From Armatimonadota bacterium (GTDB lineage: Bacteria; Armatimonadota; JAAZEB01), in the NCBI GenBank assembly GCA_012512265.1, contig JAAZEM010000036.1:1-54741 (forward strand): a DNA stretch of 54,741 nucleotides. The letters run 5' to 3'. Below the pieces are notes generated by a model that ran no database searches, was not told where the DNA came from, and saw nothing but the letters and a program-made list of their open reading frames with translations. The translations under genes were made by a program, and so were the position numbers. Shown one piece after another: positions 35,203 through 44,470 of this stretch; positions within the stretch are counted from its first letter, which is position 1; each line of letters starts with the position of its first letter.

Positions 35203-35625
35203 ATGAAGATCAGTTTCATGACGTTCATGACTCCGGAGTGGACGCTGGACGAGGTGATCGCTGGGGCGCGACGGCACGGCTATGACGGCGTCGAGCCGCG
35301 GGTGACCGCCAACCACAAGCACGGCATTGAGCCAGACATGCCCGCTGAGGCGCGCAAGGAGGCGCGCGAGCGCTTTGCCGATGCCGGCATTGAGATCGCC
35401 TGCATCGCCACGTCATGCACTTTCGCAGCGACCGACCCTGCGAAGCGCCAGGCGAATATCGACAACCTGAAGCGGCACATCGAGCTAGCGGCCGATCTGG
35501 GCGCGCCCGGGATCCGCGTCTTCGGTGGCGCCCGTCCTGAGGGGCTGAGCATGCCGGACGCCATCGCCATCGTTGCCGAGGACCTGAGCAAGGGCTGCGC
35601 CCAGGCGTGCGGCGCCGGACCGCTC
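35203..35625 (+). pseudogene. Truncated sugar-phosphate isomerase/epimerase-type TIM barrel
   Basis: Starts at ATG 35203 with a good Shine-Dalgarno (GGAGGAGAGCG). The first 140 or so residues match the xylose-isomerase-like TIM-barrel family: MKISFMTFMTPEWTLDEVIA, HGYDGVEPRV, AGIEIACIATSC, NLKRHIELAADLGAPGIRVF, DAIAIVAEDL. Family members run to about 260-290 residues. Here the frame passes at about 35625 into the antisense strand of pseudopilin 3 and stops at 35772; the tail ([18 protein letters not shown] onward) has no isomerase character. The second half of the barrel, with the catalytic metal ligands, is therefore missing, so the gene is most likely dead. Confidence 0.75.
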
Positions 35626-36279
35626 TCAGTAGCTGCTGTGCGCCCACAGATCGTTCGTGTTCGCGAGGATCTGATCCAGACGCATCCACTTCACGTGCCC
35701 ATCGGCGAAAGCGATGACGGCGCCATCAAAGTGGCGGCCAGAGATCCCGTGGTTGTAGCGGTTCCACCATGAGGGCTGGACGCACTTCGGGCAGTTGGCA
35801 AAGATTCCCCCGGTGCTGTTCTCCTTGCCCGAGGCCAGGTCTGCGGTATGCACGTCCACCGCGATGAGGATATCTGCCGGGCGTTGCACGGTCGCCATCC
35901 GCACGCCCGAAGTCGGACTGGAGAAGGTGTCCTTGATCATGTGCCGCCAGTTGAAGCCATAGGTGCCGGAGGTGATGCTAGGGCAGACCCACACCTTCGC
36001 GTTCTTGATGTAGGGATCCAACAGGTCATTGGTCCAGCATTGCGAGGTGGCGGTCGCCATGCTGATACCGGGGTAGATCTCATCGTAGTCCTGAGCATAC
36101 ATCTGGACCGCCATCCCGATCTGCTTCAGGTTGCTCTGGCAAGTCGACTTGCGCGCGTTCTCGCGTGCTCTTGCGAACACGGGGAAGAGAATCGCGGCCA
36201 AGATGGCGATGATTGCGATCACCACGAGCAGCTCGATGAGCGTAAACCCAGGGATTCGTCGACGCAAGCACCCAACCAT
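35626..36279 (-). CDS. DUF1559-type pseudopilin (copy 3)
   Basis: 217 residues; ATG at 36279 after GGAGGAGGG. Leader [11 protein letters not shown], then [18 protein letters not shown] with Glu5 of the mature form, [14 protein letters not shown] and CQSNLKQIG. The body is short ([27 protein letters not shown]) and ends with [19 protein letters not shown], the H-x9-DG tail. Its 3' end meets a truncated isomerase gene head-on at 35625/35626. It has its own promoter 160-190 bases upstream and a leader hairpin (CGCGGGC 36304-36310 / GCCCGCG 36322-36328). Confidence 0.93.
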   Translation of the reverse strand: MVGCLRRRIPGFTLIELLVVIAIIAILAAILFPVFARARENARKSTCQSNLKQIGMAVQMYAQDYDEIYPGISMATATSQCWTNDLLDPYIKNAKVWVCPSITSGTYGFNWRHMIKDTFSSPTSGVRMATVQRPADILIAVDVHTADLASGKENSTGGIFANCPKCVQPSWWNRYNHGISGRHFDGAVIAFADGHVKWMRLDQILANTNDLWAHSSY

Positions 36280-36581
36280 TGTGGCCCTCCTCCTCTCGCC
36301 ACCCGCGGGCCCGGCGGTGCCGCCCGCGAAATGCGTGCGGTTGCCAATCCCGGCTCAACGAAGACCCATACCTTCAGATGGCCGCGGGGCCCCTGGCGCT
36401 TGAGAGATTCGCACGGAACGGAAGCCTGCCTGACGCCCCATCATAGCACGGGCGATGCGCGCGCGTCAACACTTCGTCGCGCGCGCCTCCGACCCCACCG
36501 GCTTGGGTTGCCCGCGGATGGTGCCCTCCCTGGAGGCGCGGCGAGTCCCCGAGAGTTGCCGAGTTGTGGTATCATAGAGGC
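36280..36581. other. Divergent region between pseudopilin 3 and hrpB
   Basis: 302 bases holding the minus-strand pseudopilin promoter (36440-36469) and leader hairpin. On the plus side, TG-G-TATCAT (36567-36575) sits only 6 bases before the hrpB ATG; if it is an extended -10, the hrpB mRNA would be leaderless. No -35 supports it, so this remains a suggestion. Confidence 0.45.
36440..36469 (-). promoter_or_regulatory. Promoter for pseudopilin 3
   Basis: On the minus strand TTGACG (36469 to 36464), 18 bases, TATGAT (36445 to 36440), with CGTGC directly before the -10. Predicted leader about 154 bases. Confidence 0.75.
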
Positions 36582-38981
36582 ATGAAACCCTCCTTCCCGA
36601 GCCGCCATGCGGAGACGGATGCCCTGCCGGTGGACGCGCTGCGCCCGCGCGTAACGTCGCTGGTGTCGCGCTGCCACCTCGTTGTGAGCGCGCCCACAGG
36701 GAGCGGCAAGTCGACTCGCATTCCGGTTTGGTGCGCCGAGGCGACCGGCAAGCCAGTGCTGGTCGTGGAACCGCGACGGGTGGCATGCCGGTCGCTGGCG
36801 CGCTGGGTGGCCGAGCAGCAGGGCGAGACCCTTGGCCAGGGTGTGGGCTACACGGTGCGCTTCGAGGACGTGGCTGGCCCGGAAACGCGGATCCGCTTCG
36901 TCACCCCCGGCGTTGCCTTGCAGTGCGCGGCGGGCGATGGCCTGGAGCCCTACGGCACGCTGATCCTCGATGAGTTCCATGAGCGCGGCCTGGAGATGGA
37001 CCTCTTCCTGGCGGCAGCGCGCCGGCTACGCCTCGATGCTCGCCTCGTCATCATGTCCGCCACCCTCGACGGGGAGCGGCTGGCCCGCTTCCTGGAAGCC
37101 GAGTGGCTCCAGGCCGAGGGCCGTGTCTACCCGGTCGCCGTGCGCTATCTGGGGGGCCCGATGGTGCCCTCCGGCTGGCGCCTGGCCGACCGCGTCGCGG
37201 AGGGCGTCCGCCGGGCGCTCGCGGAGACGGAGGGGAGCGTGCTCGTCTTTCTCCCCGGGAAAGGCGAGATCGCGGAGTGCCAGGCACGCCTGCAAGGCAT
37301 CCAGGGCGCCGAGGTAATCCCGCTGCACGGCACGCTCTCCAACCGGGAGCAGGACCGCGCCTTCGATCCGGGCGGGCGGCGGGTGGTCCTGGCGACCAAC
37401 GTCGCCGAAACCTCGATCACGTTGCCGGGGATCACGGCGGTGGTCGATAGCGGGCTCGTGCGCCAGCGGATCCATCGCGGCGGGCACTCGACGCTCGCGG
37501 TGGTGCCAGTCTCCCTTGCCTCCGCGGAGCAGCGGCGTGGGCGCGCGGGCCGCGTAGCCCCGGGGATCTGCTACCGGCTCTGGGACGAGCGTGCCGTCCT
37601 GGAACCGGAGACGCCGCCGCAGATCCTGCGGGAAGAGCTGGTGCACCTCGTTCTCGCGATTGCTGCGATTGGCTTTCGGCCGCAGGAGCTGGAGTTCCTC
37701 GACGCCCCTCCGGCGTTTGCCGTGGAGCGTGCCCAGGCGCAGCTTCAGGCCTGGGGCGCGCTCGATGCCGACGGTCGCATCACCGAGTTCGGGCGCCGGC
37801 TCTCGGAGATCCCGGTGGACGCGGCGCTCGCGCGTCTCCTCATCCAGGCGCCCCCGGATCTGCGCCGCGATGTCGCAGACCTCGCCGCCGCCCTGGAGAG
37901 CCGCGCACCTCTCCTCCAGCGCCGTTCCGAGGAGGAGGGAGCCGAGGACGAGACCCCCGCGTGCGATGGCATGCGCCTGATCCTTGCGCTCCGCCGTGGC
38001 GCTTCGGGGCGCGAGAGTGAGCCACGCGAGGCGCTCGCCGAATGCCGCCGGATTGCCGACCAGATCCGCGCTCTCTTTGACCTGCCGCCCCTCGCCGACG
38101 ACCCCGGACCTGTGATGCCGGACCGCCCGGCGCTGCTGGCGCACCTGCTGCGCGAATGGCCCGAGCGCGCCTACGTGCGTCGGCGAAATGGCGATGCCTG
38201 GGGGAATGGTCAGGACGAGGTGCAATGGGGGCATATGCGCTCGCGCGCGCGAGGCCGGCGCGGGCGTGGCACGGAAGAGCCCGGGGAAGGCCCGCAGGCC
38301 GCGGTGATGCTCGAAGTGGAAGCAATTGGCGACCGGGGCTTGCGCACGCAGTTGCGCGCGCGCTATGCCATGCCGTGCCGGTTTGCCGACCTCCTGGATG
38401 CCGGCCTGGGCACCCCGCGCGCCGAAAGCCCTGCCCTCTGCGAGGGTCGCGTCGTCGCCGAGGTCGTCATCGAGTATGCCGGGCGCGAGATCGGGCGCGA
38501 GACGCGAGAGCTTTCCGGAGCCTTGCTTCGCGAGGCGCTGGCGGATCTCATCCTTTCCGGACGGCTGCTTCCCGAGGTGGCCCCCGCCCTGCGCGATGCC
38601 ATCGGCGCCTGGAACCTCCACCGCGCCCTGGAGGGGGATGGCGCGCCTCCCACCGAGCCACGCGTCTGGCTGCTGGAGAGCCTGGAGCGCCTGGGCGTCG
38701 AAAGCCCCGAGGATTGGTCGCTCCTCTCCCCGTCCGATCTCCGCTTTCCGGAGCTGGACCCGCAGGTTCGGGCAGAGCTCGACCGCCGCTACCCGCGCGT
38801 CTTCTCCTCCGGATTGGCCAACTTCTCGGTGGAATATGACCCCGTGGCACGCATCGTCACCCTCCACTGGCAGAGCGGCATGCGTAACGCCCGCCTCAGC
38901 GAGGGGGCGCTCCCCCGCTGGAGCGGCTGGTGCGTGAAGGTGGAGGAACGCGGGCGAGTGGTCACGATCCGCGAGCGATGA
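36582..38981 (+). CDS. hrpB: HrpB-like DEAH-family ATP-dependent helicase
   Basis: 799 residues, close to the 800-820 typical of HrpB. Starts at ATG 36582; a frame extension to 36564 is short and unsupported. Motifs in order: Walker A VVSAPTGSGKST, VEPRRVACRSLA (Ia), DEFHERGLEMDLF with the DEFH box typical of HrpB rather than DEAH, MSATLDGERL (III), LVFLPGKGEI, VVLATNVAETSITLPGI (V) and AEQRRGRAGRVAPG (VI). The ratchet/HA2 region and the HrpB C-terminal domain follow, ending YDPVARIVTLHWQSGMRNA. HrpB is a predicted RNA helicase of uncertain role. No Shine-Dalgarno is obvious, which would fit leaderless initiation. Convergent with the URO-D-like gene, 21 bases apart. Confidence 0.93.
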   Translation: MKPSFPSRHAETDALPVDALRPRVTSLVSRCHLVVSAPTGSGKSTRIPVWCAEATGKPVLVVEPRRVACRSLARWVAEQQGETLGQGVGYTVRFEDVAGPETRIRFVTPGVALQCAAGDGLEPYGTLILDEFHERGLEMDLFLAAARRLRLDARLVIMSATLDGERLARFLEAEWLQAEGRVYPVAVRYLGGPMVPSGWRLADRVAEGVRRALAETEGSVLVFLPGKGEIAECQARLQGIQGAEVIPLHGTLSNREQDRAFDPGGRRVVLATNVAETSITLPGITAVVDSGLVRQRIHRGGHSTLAVVPVSLASAEQRRGRAGRVAPGICYRLWDERAVLEPETPPQILREELVHLVLAIAAIGFRPQELEFLDAPPAFAVERAQAQLQAWGALDADGRITEFGRRLSEIPVDAALARLLIQAPPDLRRDVADLAAALESRAPLLQRRSEEEGAEDETPACDGMRLILALRRGASGRESEPREALAECRRIADQIRALFDLPPLADDPGPVMPDRPALLAHLLREWPERAYVRRRNGDAWGNGQDEVQWGHMRSRARGRRGRGTEEPGEGPQAAVMLEVEAIGDRGLRTQLRARYAMPCRFADLLDAGLGTPRAESPALCEGRVVAEVVIEYAGREIGRETRELSGALLREALADLILSGRLLPEVAPALRDAIGAWNLHRALEGDGAPPTEPRVWLLESLERLGVESPEDWSLLSPSDLRFPELDPQVRAELDRRYPRVFSSGLANFSVEYDPVARIVTLHWQSGMRNARLSEGALPRWSGWCVKVEERGRVVTIRER

Positions 38982-39002
38982 GCCGGGAAAGGGCTCGCCA
39001 CC

Positions 39003-40148
39003 TTACCGCTCCGCGTGGAGGGTCTCCATCATCGCCCAGATATTCTCCGCCGGCGTTGGTGCGACGATCAGGTTCGAGCAGCCGACGATGATGCCCCCTT
39101 TCTCCTTCGCCACGGCGAGGGCGCTGCGCACCTCGGCGATCACCTCCTCCTTCGTGCCCATGTGAAGCGTCTCCGAGGCGATGCCACCCAGGAGCGTCAG
39201 GTGGGGGAAGGTGTCGCGGAGCCGGGCCAGATCCATGCCGGCGCGCCGATCGATCTCATAGAAGCTATCGACGCCGGATGCGCCAAAGAGATCATCGGCC
39301 ACGGGCCAGAGATCCCCGTCCGAGGCAAACAAGTGATAGGTGCCGGCGGCGTGACAGGCTTCCGAGACACGCTGCAGCGCCGGAAGCATGATCTGGTGGA
39401 AGGAGCGCGGGGAGTAGAACGGCCCGTTTTTCGATGCGAAGTCACCCCCGCCCATGAGATAGCGCAGGCCCATCTGCGCCATCACCGCGGGCACCCGCGC
39501 GGCACGCGTCGCCTGGGCCATAAGGTAGCGGCCTACCAGGTCGGGGCGAAGGGCAATGGCCTCCAGCCAGACCGGCTCGCGCGGTACGCAGATGCCGATG
39601 CCACTTCCTGGAATGGCATGCGTCTCGCCAAACTCGGCGATCGCCGCGAGAAGATCGGGATAGTTCTCCGGCTTCGGCGGAGGCGCTTCGGCGGCTGCCT
39701 TCTCGGCTGCGGCGACGCAGTGCTCCAGCTCCTCGAGAGTCAGCTCCGGGCGCGGGCTGTGGTCGATCTCCTGGTAGAGCTCGTAGGCGGGATCAAAGCG
39801 CATCACCCGCCAGACACCATCCTCCTGGCCATAGAAGAAGGTGTTCTCGTCAATGCGCCGCGTCGGCTTCTCCGGCATCCGCCAGTAGCTGGGGCGAACC
39901 AGGTCGAGTTCCAGCGTGCGCACCAGATCAAACGTATCCTGGCGCGTTCGCTCCAGGAATTCCTGGTGGGCATCCGGCCCCTCCCACAGCGCTCGCGCCT
40001 CGCGATACTGCTGGATCCCACCGCCCACGTAGGCTTCACGCCCCAGGATGATGGACGCAGAGCGCGATGACAACCCTCCCTGGTAGATCGGCACCTTGTC
40101 GGTCGGACGATGCTCGAAGACGGCGGCGACTCGCTCCTTTGGAAGCAT
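39003..40148 (-). CDS. Uroporphyrinogen-decarboxylase-family (URO-D/MtaA-like) protein
   Basis: 381 residues; ATG at 40148 after GAGGAG. The URO-D-like barrel is suggested by LPKERVAAVFEHRPTDKVP at the N-terminus, FDLVRTLELDLVRPSYW, YLMGGGDFASKNGPFYSPRS, CHAAGTYHLFASDGDLWPVA and PHLTLLGGIASETLHMGTKE with GGIIVGCSNLIVAPTPAENI at the end. In true HemE the N-terminal RQAGR arginines are required; they are absent here, so a corrinoid-dependent methyltransferase-like or sugar-linked role is more likely than heme synthesis. No corrinoid protein gene is adjacent. It follows pseudopilin 4 on the same strand, after a hairpin. Confidence 0.8.
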   Translation of the reverse strand: MLPKERVAAVFEHRPTDKVPIYQGGLSSRSASIILGREAYVGGGIQQYREARALWEGPDAHQEFLERTRQDTFDLVRTLELDLVRPSYWRMPEKPTRRIDENTFFYGQEDGVWRVMRFDPAYELYQEIDHSPRPELTLEELEHCVAAAEKAAAEAPPPKPENYPDLLAAIAEFGETHAIPGSGIGICVPREPVWLEAIALRPDLVGRYLMAQATRAARVPAVMAQMGLRYLMGGGDFASKNGPFYSPRSFHQIMLPALQRVSEACHAAGTYHLFASDGDLWPVADDLFGASGVDSFYEIDRRAGMDLARLRDTFPHLTLLGGIASETLHMGTKEEVIAEVRSALAVAKEKGGIIVGCSNLIVAPTPAENIWAMMETLHAER

Positions 40149-40174
40149 GCGATGGACTCCTCACCCGTTGCCGG

Positions 40175-40201
40175 CGCGGGGAAAACACGCGTTGCCCCGC
40201 G
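40175..40201 (-). terminator. Hairpin between pseudopilin 4 and the URO-D-like gene
   Basis: CGCGGGG (40175-40181) pairs with CCCCGCG (40195-40201), 54 bases past the pseudopilin stop. No T-run. Confidence 0.5.
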
Positions 40202-40254
40202 GGCTATCCACCGTTTCGCTGCCGACCAGGCCTGCCCCTGCCCCGGGCCACGAG

Positions 40255-41016
40255 TCAGAAAGGATATACGTCTGGCCGATCCTCCTTCCGGAAGTTCCAC
40301 GGCTCGTTGGAGTAATAGTCGGGATAGGGCCACTCATTTAAGAGCTTCGCCGGATAGAGCTTCACGTGCCCGTCCACGAACGCGACGTTCGCCCACCCAT
40401 CTTTGCGCTCGTCCGGGCCGTCGAGGTTGTGCCGTCCGGCAACGTGGCCGCGCGTGACGTAGTACCACCCCCGGTAGTGCAGCGGCGGGTCGTTCGCATG
40501 CTGGTAGTTCGCTTCCGCCACCATGATTGTCCGTGCGGGCTCCGGGATCTCCGCGAGGCACGCCGGGCGCCGCATGCTGTCAGAGGCGGTGTAGGGTGGG
40601 TCGCCCGCGATCGAGTAGCGGGCAATCCCGTAGGCAATGTAAGCCGTGTCACTCTGGTAGCCCCGCACGTTGGGGCACTTGAAGACGTCGTGGGCATCGG
40701 TCGTGCCCGCCTTCCCAGCGATGTACGGCTTCACCCAGGCGGCCCACACCCGGGCATAGGAGTAGGGCTCGGGATAGAGGATCGGGAGGGTCTCGTCGTG
40801 GTCCTGCGTGTACAACAGGACACCCATAGCGATCTGCTTCAGGTTGGATTGGCATTTCGCTTTACGCGCGTTCTCTCTGGCGCGCGCGAAGACAGGGAGG
40901 AGCACCGCAGCGAGGATCGCGATGATGGCGATCACGACGAGCAGCTCGATCAACGTAAAGCCAGTGCCGGCTCGCTTTCCGCGGCTCTCCAGCTTCGTGA
41001 AGCGCGGGGGCTGCAT
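40255..41016 (-). CDS. DUF1559-type pseudopilin (copy 4)
   Basis: 253 residues; ATG at 41016 after GGAGAGGAGG. The leader is longer than in the other copies ([19 protein letters not shown]), then [32 protein letters not shown] (Leu-Leu in place of Leu-Phe) and CQSNLKQIA. The body has [15 protein letters not shown] and FKCPNVRGY; the end has [15 protein letters not shown], where the upstream His of H-x9-DG is not in register ([15 protein letters not shown]). It is the most divergent of the four. It has its own promoter at 41094-41122. Confidence 0.92.
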   Translation of the reverse strand: MQPPRFTKLESRGKRAGTGFTLIELLVVIAIIAILAAVLLPVFARARENARKAKCQSNLKQIAMGVLLYTQDHDETLPILYPEPYSYARVWAAWVKPYIAGKAGTTDAHDVFKCPNVRGYQSDTAYIAYGIARYSIAGDPPYTASDSMRRPACLAEIPEPARTIMVAEANYQHANDPPLHYRGWYYVTRGHVAGRHNLDGPDERKDGWANVAFVDGHVKLYPAKLLNEWPYPDYYSNEPWNFRKEDRPDVYPF

Positions 41017-41060
41017 CGCACGAACCTCCTCTCCAGCTACAAGGGCCAGCGGGGTAGTGG

Positions 41061-41072
41061 ATTACGTGTAAT
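41061..41072. promoter_or_regulatory. Palindrome ATTAC-GT-GTAAT in the pseudopilin 4 leader
   Basis: A perfect 5-bp inverted repeat with a 2-base centre, AT-rich in otherwise GC-rich DNA. It lies about 20 bases downstream of the predicted -10, where an operator would block transcription. No regulator is identified. Confidence 0.35.
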
Positions 41073-41093
41073 GCAATAAACCTACTCTACTAT

Positions 41094-41122
41094 ACTAGAG
41101 CATCTCGCCTGCCGGGTGTCAA
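41094..41122 (-). promoter_or_regulatory. Promoter for pseudopilin 4
   Basis: On the minus strand TTGACA (41122 to 41117), 17 bases ending in TGC, then TCTAGT (41099 to 41094). An alternative -10, TAGTAT, would need a 19-base spacer. The predicted leader is about 70 bases. Confidence 0.6.
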
Positions 41123-41206
41123 CCTTTGGAGTGCTGCTTGGCGGGAACGTGATATCAGAACGAATAGGTGGTAGCAACGAACTCTGGGGCTCGCCCCGTT
41201 TCCGCT

Positions 41207-41241
41207 GGGGAGAGGCGAACAGGGAACGTTCGCCCCTCCCC
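41207..41241 (-). terminator. Hairpin terminator of the polytopic membrane protein gene
   Basis: GGGGAG-A-GGCGAAC pairs with GTTCGCC-C-CTCCCC around a 7-base loop, a 13-bp stem with one mismatch. It lies about 60 bases past the stop at 41303. Confidence 0.6.
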
Positions 41242-41302
41242 GTCGTCTGCGGTCTGGCCCGAACCTCCCATGTCCGTCGTGCCCGTGGCGATGACGCCAC
41301 GC

Positions 41303-43246
41303 TCACCAGGGGAACGAGAGGTACATCTGCGTGTCCGTGAGCAGGCCGACGATCCCCCAGATGCCGGGCACGACGTAGTCGCCCAGAATGAGGCCGAGGG
41401 CGAATGGGATGCACCGCCGGTAGAGCCGGATGCCGCCCACGCGCAGGATGATCAGCTTGGCCAGCCAGGCGACGAAGAAGGGGCACCAGAAGGAGACCAT
41501 CGAGGGCGTGTTGCCGAGCACGTAGCCGACGGGGTGCAGCGGCCACCATAGATAGCGCTGGCGCAGACCCGCGAGGATGCTGACGATGCCCGCGCCGGCG
41601 CCGACGGCGAGCAAACCGTTCAGATCCGGTGGTGCCGGGTTGCGCAGCCAGCGGCCGAGTTGAACCCACGGTTGCTGGCCCATGCTGGTGACCCAGGGGC
41701 GGGTGCGCGCGCTGGCGGCGCCATAGCGATAGTAAATATCGAGGTGAGACCAAAAAGCGGCGGCGATGCCCACCACCATGGCCACCAGGATGGCGGCCAG
41801 GAGGAGACGGGGCGTGATGCCGGCGAGGGATGCCATGCGCGTCCCCTCGAGCTGGTGCGGCATCGGGCTGTCGCGATAGTCGAGGTCGAACCACAGCAGG
41901 CTGGCGAAAGTGGTGGCCGCCTTTGGCTGCAGCGCGCCGGTGCCGGCAGCCACATTGATCACCCCGTGCGCGTTCAGGTCGGAGCCGAGCGTCCACCCGG
42001 TGCCAGCTTCCGCGACCAGGCGCGACACGGTCAGGATAGAGAGGAGATAGAGGACCAGGAGCGCCGTGCCAGCCCAGAGGGGGAGGCCCATAACCCGGAA
42101 GAAGATCGCCATGGCGGCAAAACACACGCCCAATCCGATCAAGGCCAGCCGGTAGGGGATCACCTCGCCGCCGTCCGATGCCTCTTTCGGCGAGAACAGG
42201 CGATCCCGCAGGTGGCGACGCATGCTCCACAGGATGAAGAGACCCATGCCGAGGTAGGCTCCGGCACCCTGCTCCGCGATATAGGGGGCGCGTGCCAGGG
42301 CGACGCCCGCTCCAGGATCCCGGAAGCCAAGCATGATGGCGACGACGTTCTCGCTCTTGATCAGGAGATACGTGAACCAGCAGCTAAACGAGATATCCAG
42401 GCTGAGCAGGAAGCCGATGCCGATGGCAAATGGGTAGAACGCGAGCCACAGGGGCGCGATGCCGCTCCAGGGCCGCTGGGTGATGAACTGCGAGATGGAG
42501 TAGGGCTTCAGCTGCACGTAGGGAAAGGAGGGATAGAGCCAGTTGATGTAGTTGATGCTCTCCAATATCCCCGCGATGGCAAAGCCGGCCCACATGATCC
42601 GGTTGCGCCAGAATGCCGGGCCTCCCGTGGCCATCTGCATTGGCAAGAGGACTAGCGGGAAGGAGAGACGCTCGTGGTCGGTCCATCGCTGGCGCACGAG
42701 CACGCACGCGCAGAGCATGGAGAGGATGAGGACCATCAGGAAGACCGACCAAAGGAGCACCGGGCCGGCCCACGCGCGCAGCACCCGAGGGTCGTAGAGC
42801 GTGGAGTTGCCCTGGAAGAAGCCTTTGAGCACCTCCGGGTCGCGCACGGCGAACCCGGAGGGGATGAGGGGCAGAAACTCTCCCCAGCCGTTCTCCGGGG
42901 TGGCAAAGTAGAAGGGCGCCGCCAGTGTTGGCACCAGGAACTGAACCATGCCCACGCCACCGATTGCGGTGCTCAGCGTGAGCATGATGTAGAGGAGGAC
43001 CAGCTCGCTTTGGGTGAGGCCGGCGCGCCTCCCGATCACGCGAACCAGGGCGTTCCCGGCGATGATGCCGGTGAGAAGGATCACCGGTCCGCGCAAGAGT
43101 GACGTCTGGGTATACTGTATCGCCTGGGCGACTATATAACTGTAAGTACCCAGAAAAGCGCCCCCGGGAATGAGAAGGAGCGCCAGGATCCACAGGCGCG
43201 CTGGGGGCGCCTTCGCCGGAGTCGGAGTCTTCGTCTCTACTGCCAT
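41303..43246 (-). CDS. Large polytopic membrane protein (resembles DUF6785/DUF6784)
   Basis: 647 residues from the ATG at 43246; the frame is open to 43348 and the start is uncertain because the Shine-Dalgarno is weak. At least twelve hydrophobic helices are seen, e.g. LWILALLLIPGGAFLGTYSY, VLLWSVFLMVLILSMLCACV, IAPLWLAFYPFAIGIGFLLS, LLLAAILVAMVVGIAAAFWS and VSFWCPFFVAWLAKLIILRV. Conserved-looking polar spots within or next to helices include LTQSELVLLY, RQRWTDHERLSFPLVLLPMQ and VNVAAGTG-type loops. The pattern recalls membrane proteins annotated DUF6785/DUF6784 in Armatimonadota and Planctomycetes and, distantly, oligopeptide transporters. Transport function is a guess. Downstream of the DUF4838-like gene on the same strand. 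Confidence 0.75.
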   Translation of the reverse strand: MAVETKTPTPAKAPPARLWILALLLIPGGAFLGTYSYIVAQAIQYTQTSLLRGPVILLTGIIAGNALVRVIGRRAGLTQSELVLLYIMLTLSTAIGGVGMVQFLVPTLAAPFYFATPENGWGEFLPLIPSGFAVRDPEVLKGFFQGNSTLYDPRVLRAWAGPVLLWSVFLMVLILSMLCACVLVRQRWTDHERLSFPLVLLPMQMATGGPAFWRNRIMWAGFAIAGILESINYINWLYPSFPYVQLKPYSISQFITQRPWSGIAPLWLAFYPFAIGIGFLLSLDISFSCWFTYLLIKSENVVAIMLGFRDPGAGVALARAPYIAEQGAGAYLGMGLFILWSMRRHLRDRLFSPKEASDGGEVIPYRLALIGLGVCFAAMAIFFRVMGLPLWAGTALLVLYLLSILTVSRLVAEAGTGWTLGSDLNAHGVINVAAGTGALQPKAATTFASLLWFDLDYRDSPMPHQLEGTRMASLAGITPRLLLAAILVAMVVGIAAAFWSHLDIYYRYGAASARTRPWVTSMGQQPWVQLGRWLRNPAPPDLNGLLAVGAGAGIVSILAGLRQRYLWWPLHPVGYVLGNTPSMVSFWCPFFVAWLAKLIILRVGGIRLYRRCIPFALGLILGDYVVPGIWGIVGLLTDTQMYLSFPW

Positions 43247-43375
43247 GGCACGACACAATTCCCGATGGTATTGGGCGAATCCTGCCAGAGATAAAGCGCT
43301 CAGCGAATCAGCGATTGCCCGCGGGGCAACCGGCGGGGGAAGATGCATCCGTGGCTTGGGGAAGCCTATCGCTCA

Positions 43376-44359
43376 TCACAGCGCCGAAGCATACTCTGCG
43401 AGTGGAAGCTCGCCAAACGCGCTTACGTAGTCTGCGTCGGCATAGCAGGCAAAGGTGGTGAACTGCTGGATGCCACGCGACCGGTAGGCCTCCAGGTCCA
43501 GGGCGAACGCGGGCCGCCGCCGCTCCCAATCGAGGGCGCGCGTGACCGGCTTGCGCCAGCCCGCAAACGCGGAGACGTCCAGCCAATACTCCAGCACCTG
43601 CGCCTGCCCGGCGTCAAAGATCTCTAGGTTGGCGTCGAGCAGTTCGAAGTAGCGCTCCTTGACCGAGCGGTCGGTTGTTCCCAGCGATGCGTCTCCCTCC
43701 ACCTTCTCGATGCAGTGGAGGCCGCCCGGCGCGAACTCGAGGAAGAGCCCCGGCGCGGGCCGTACCTGGCTCGGGGGAATCAGGGTGTAGGCGTAGGTGA
43801 GATGCGCCAGCGTGGCGTGGGGATCGAGCGTGCGCAGCGCGGCGAGGATGCGGTTCTCCACGAGGAGCGCCTGATCCGCGGGGGTGAGGTCACGGCAGCG
43901 CGGGCAGTGGCAGGCAGGCGCGGCATCATCGCCCCAGTAGAAGTAGCGCCCGGTGGTCGGACGCAGGGTCTTGGCGACCCGGACGGCGGCTTCGGCCACG
44001 ATCTCGAGCGCCTGTTCGGAGTGGACGCAGAGGTTGGCGTCCGGGGTGCGCTCTCCCGCGTCGTTCATCCGGAAGAGCTCGGGGTTCGTCTCAAAAAGCG
44101 AGCGCGGCAAGAGGTCGCATACCGCGTGCAGCTCATACTCCACCGCGAGGCCGAGGCGCTGGCATCCCTCCAGAAAACGCTGGCCTTCTTCCCGCTCGAG
44201 GATGGGGGCGATGGTTGCCCCCGCGCGCGAATCGTGGAGGGCAATGGTGGTGAGCCCCGCCTCTTTCGCGCGCTCCGGCCACTCGCGAAAGCTGAGGTCC
44301 TCGGGGTTGATCACGACCCCGCGCGTGCGTGCGCGTGCGTGTCTGTTCCATTCACTCAT
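43376..44359 (-). CDS. DUF4838-like protein with CHCPRC motif
   Basis: 327 residues from the ATG at 44359 (GGAAG upstream; the open frame extends to 44398). It looks like a TIM-barrel hydrolase-like domain of the DUF4838 sort: AGLTTIALHDSRAG, LGLAVEYELHAVCDLLP, NLCVHSEQALEIVAEAAVRV, RYFYWGDDAAPACHCPRCRD and LAHLTYAYTLIPPSQVRPAP. The CHCPRC segment next to WGDD is characteristic and may bind metal. Proteins of this type are usually linked to carbohydrate-active gene sets; activity is not established. No signal peptide. It lies 129 bases upstream of the polytopic membrane protein gene on the same strand. Confidence 0.72.
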   Translation of the reverse strand: MSEWNRHARARTRGVVINPEDLSFREWPERAKEAGLTTIALHDSRAGATIAPILEREEGQRFLEGCQRLGLAVEYELHAVCDLLPRSLFETNPELFRMNDAGERTPDANLCVHSEQALEIVAEAAVRVAKTLRPTTGRYFYWGDDAAPACHCPRCRDLTPADQALLVENRILAALRTLDPHATLAHLTYAYTLIPPSQVRPAPGLFLEFAPGGLHCIEKVEGDASLGTTDRSVKERYFELLDANLEIFDAGQAQVLEYWLDVSAFAGWRKPVTRALDWERRRPAFALDLEAYRSRGIQQFTTFACYADADYVSAFGELPLAEYASAL

Positions 44360-44470
44360 GCCGCTTCCAGTTCCCTTCTGCGGTGGCCGATCTGGCATCG
44401 GCTTGGCGGGTGAGTTCGACCCTCACGGGCTGCGCTCCTGGCGCGCTGGCATCAGGGCTGGCCAACCCTC

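Noticed and set aside
39003-40148. HemE (heme pathway uroporphyrinogen decarboxylase)
   Set aside because: The N-terminal arginines needed to bind uroporphyrinogen are missing and no heme gene is near; only family membership is claimed.
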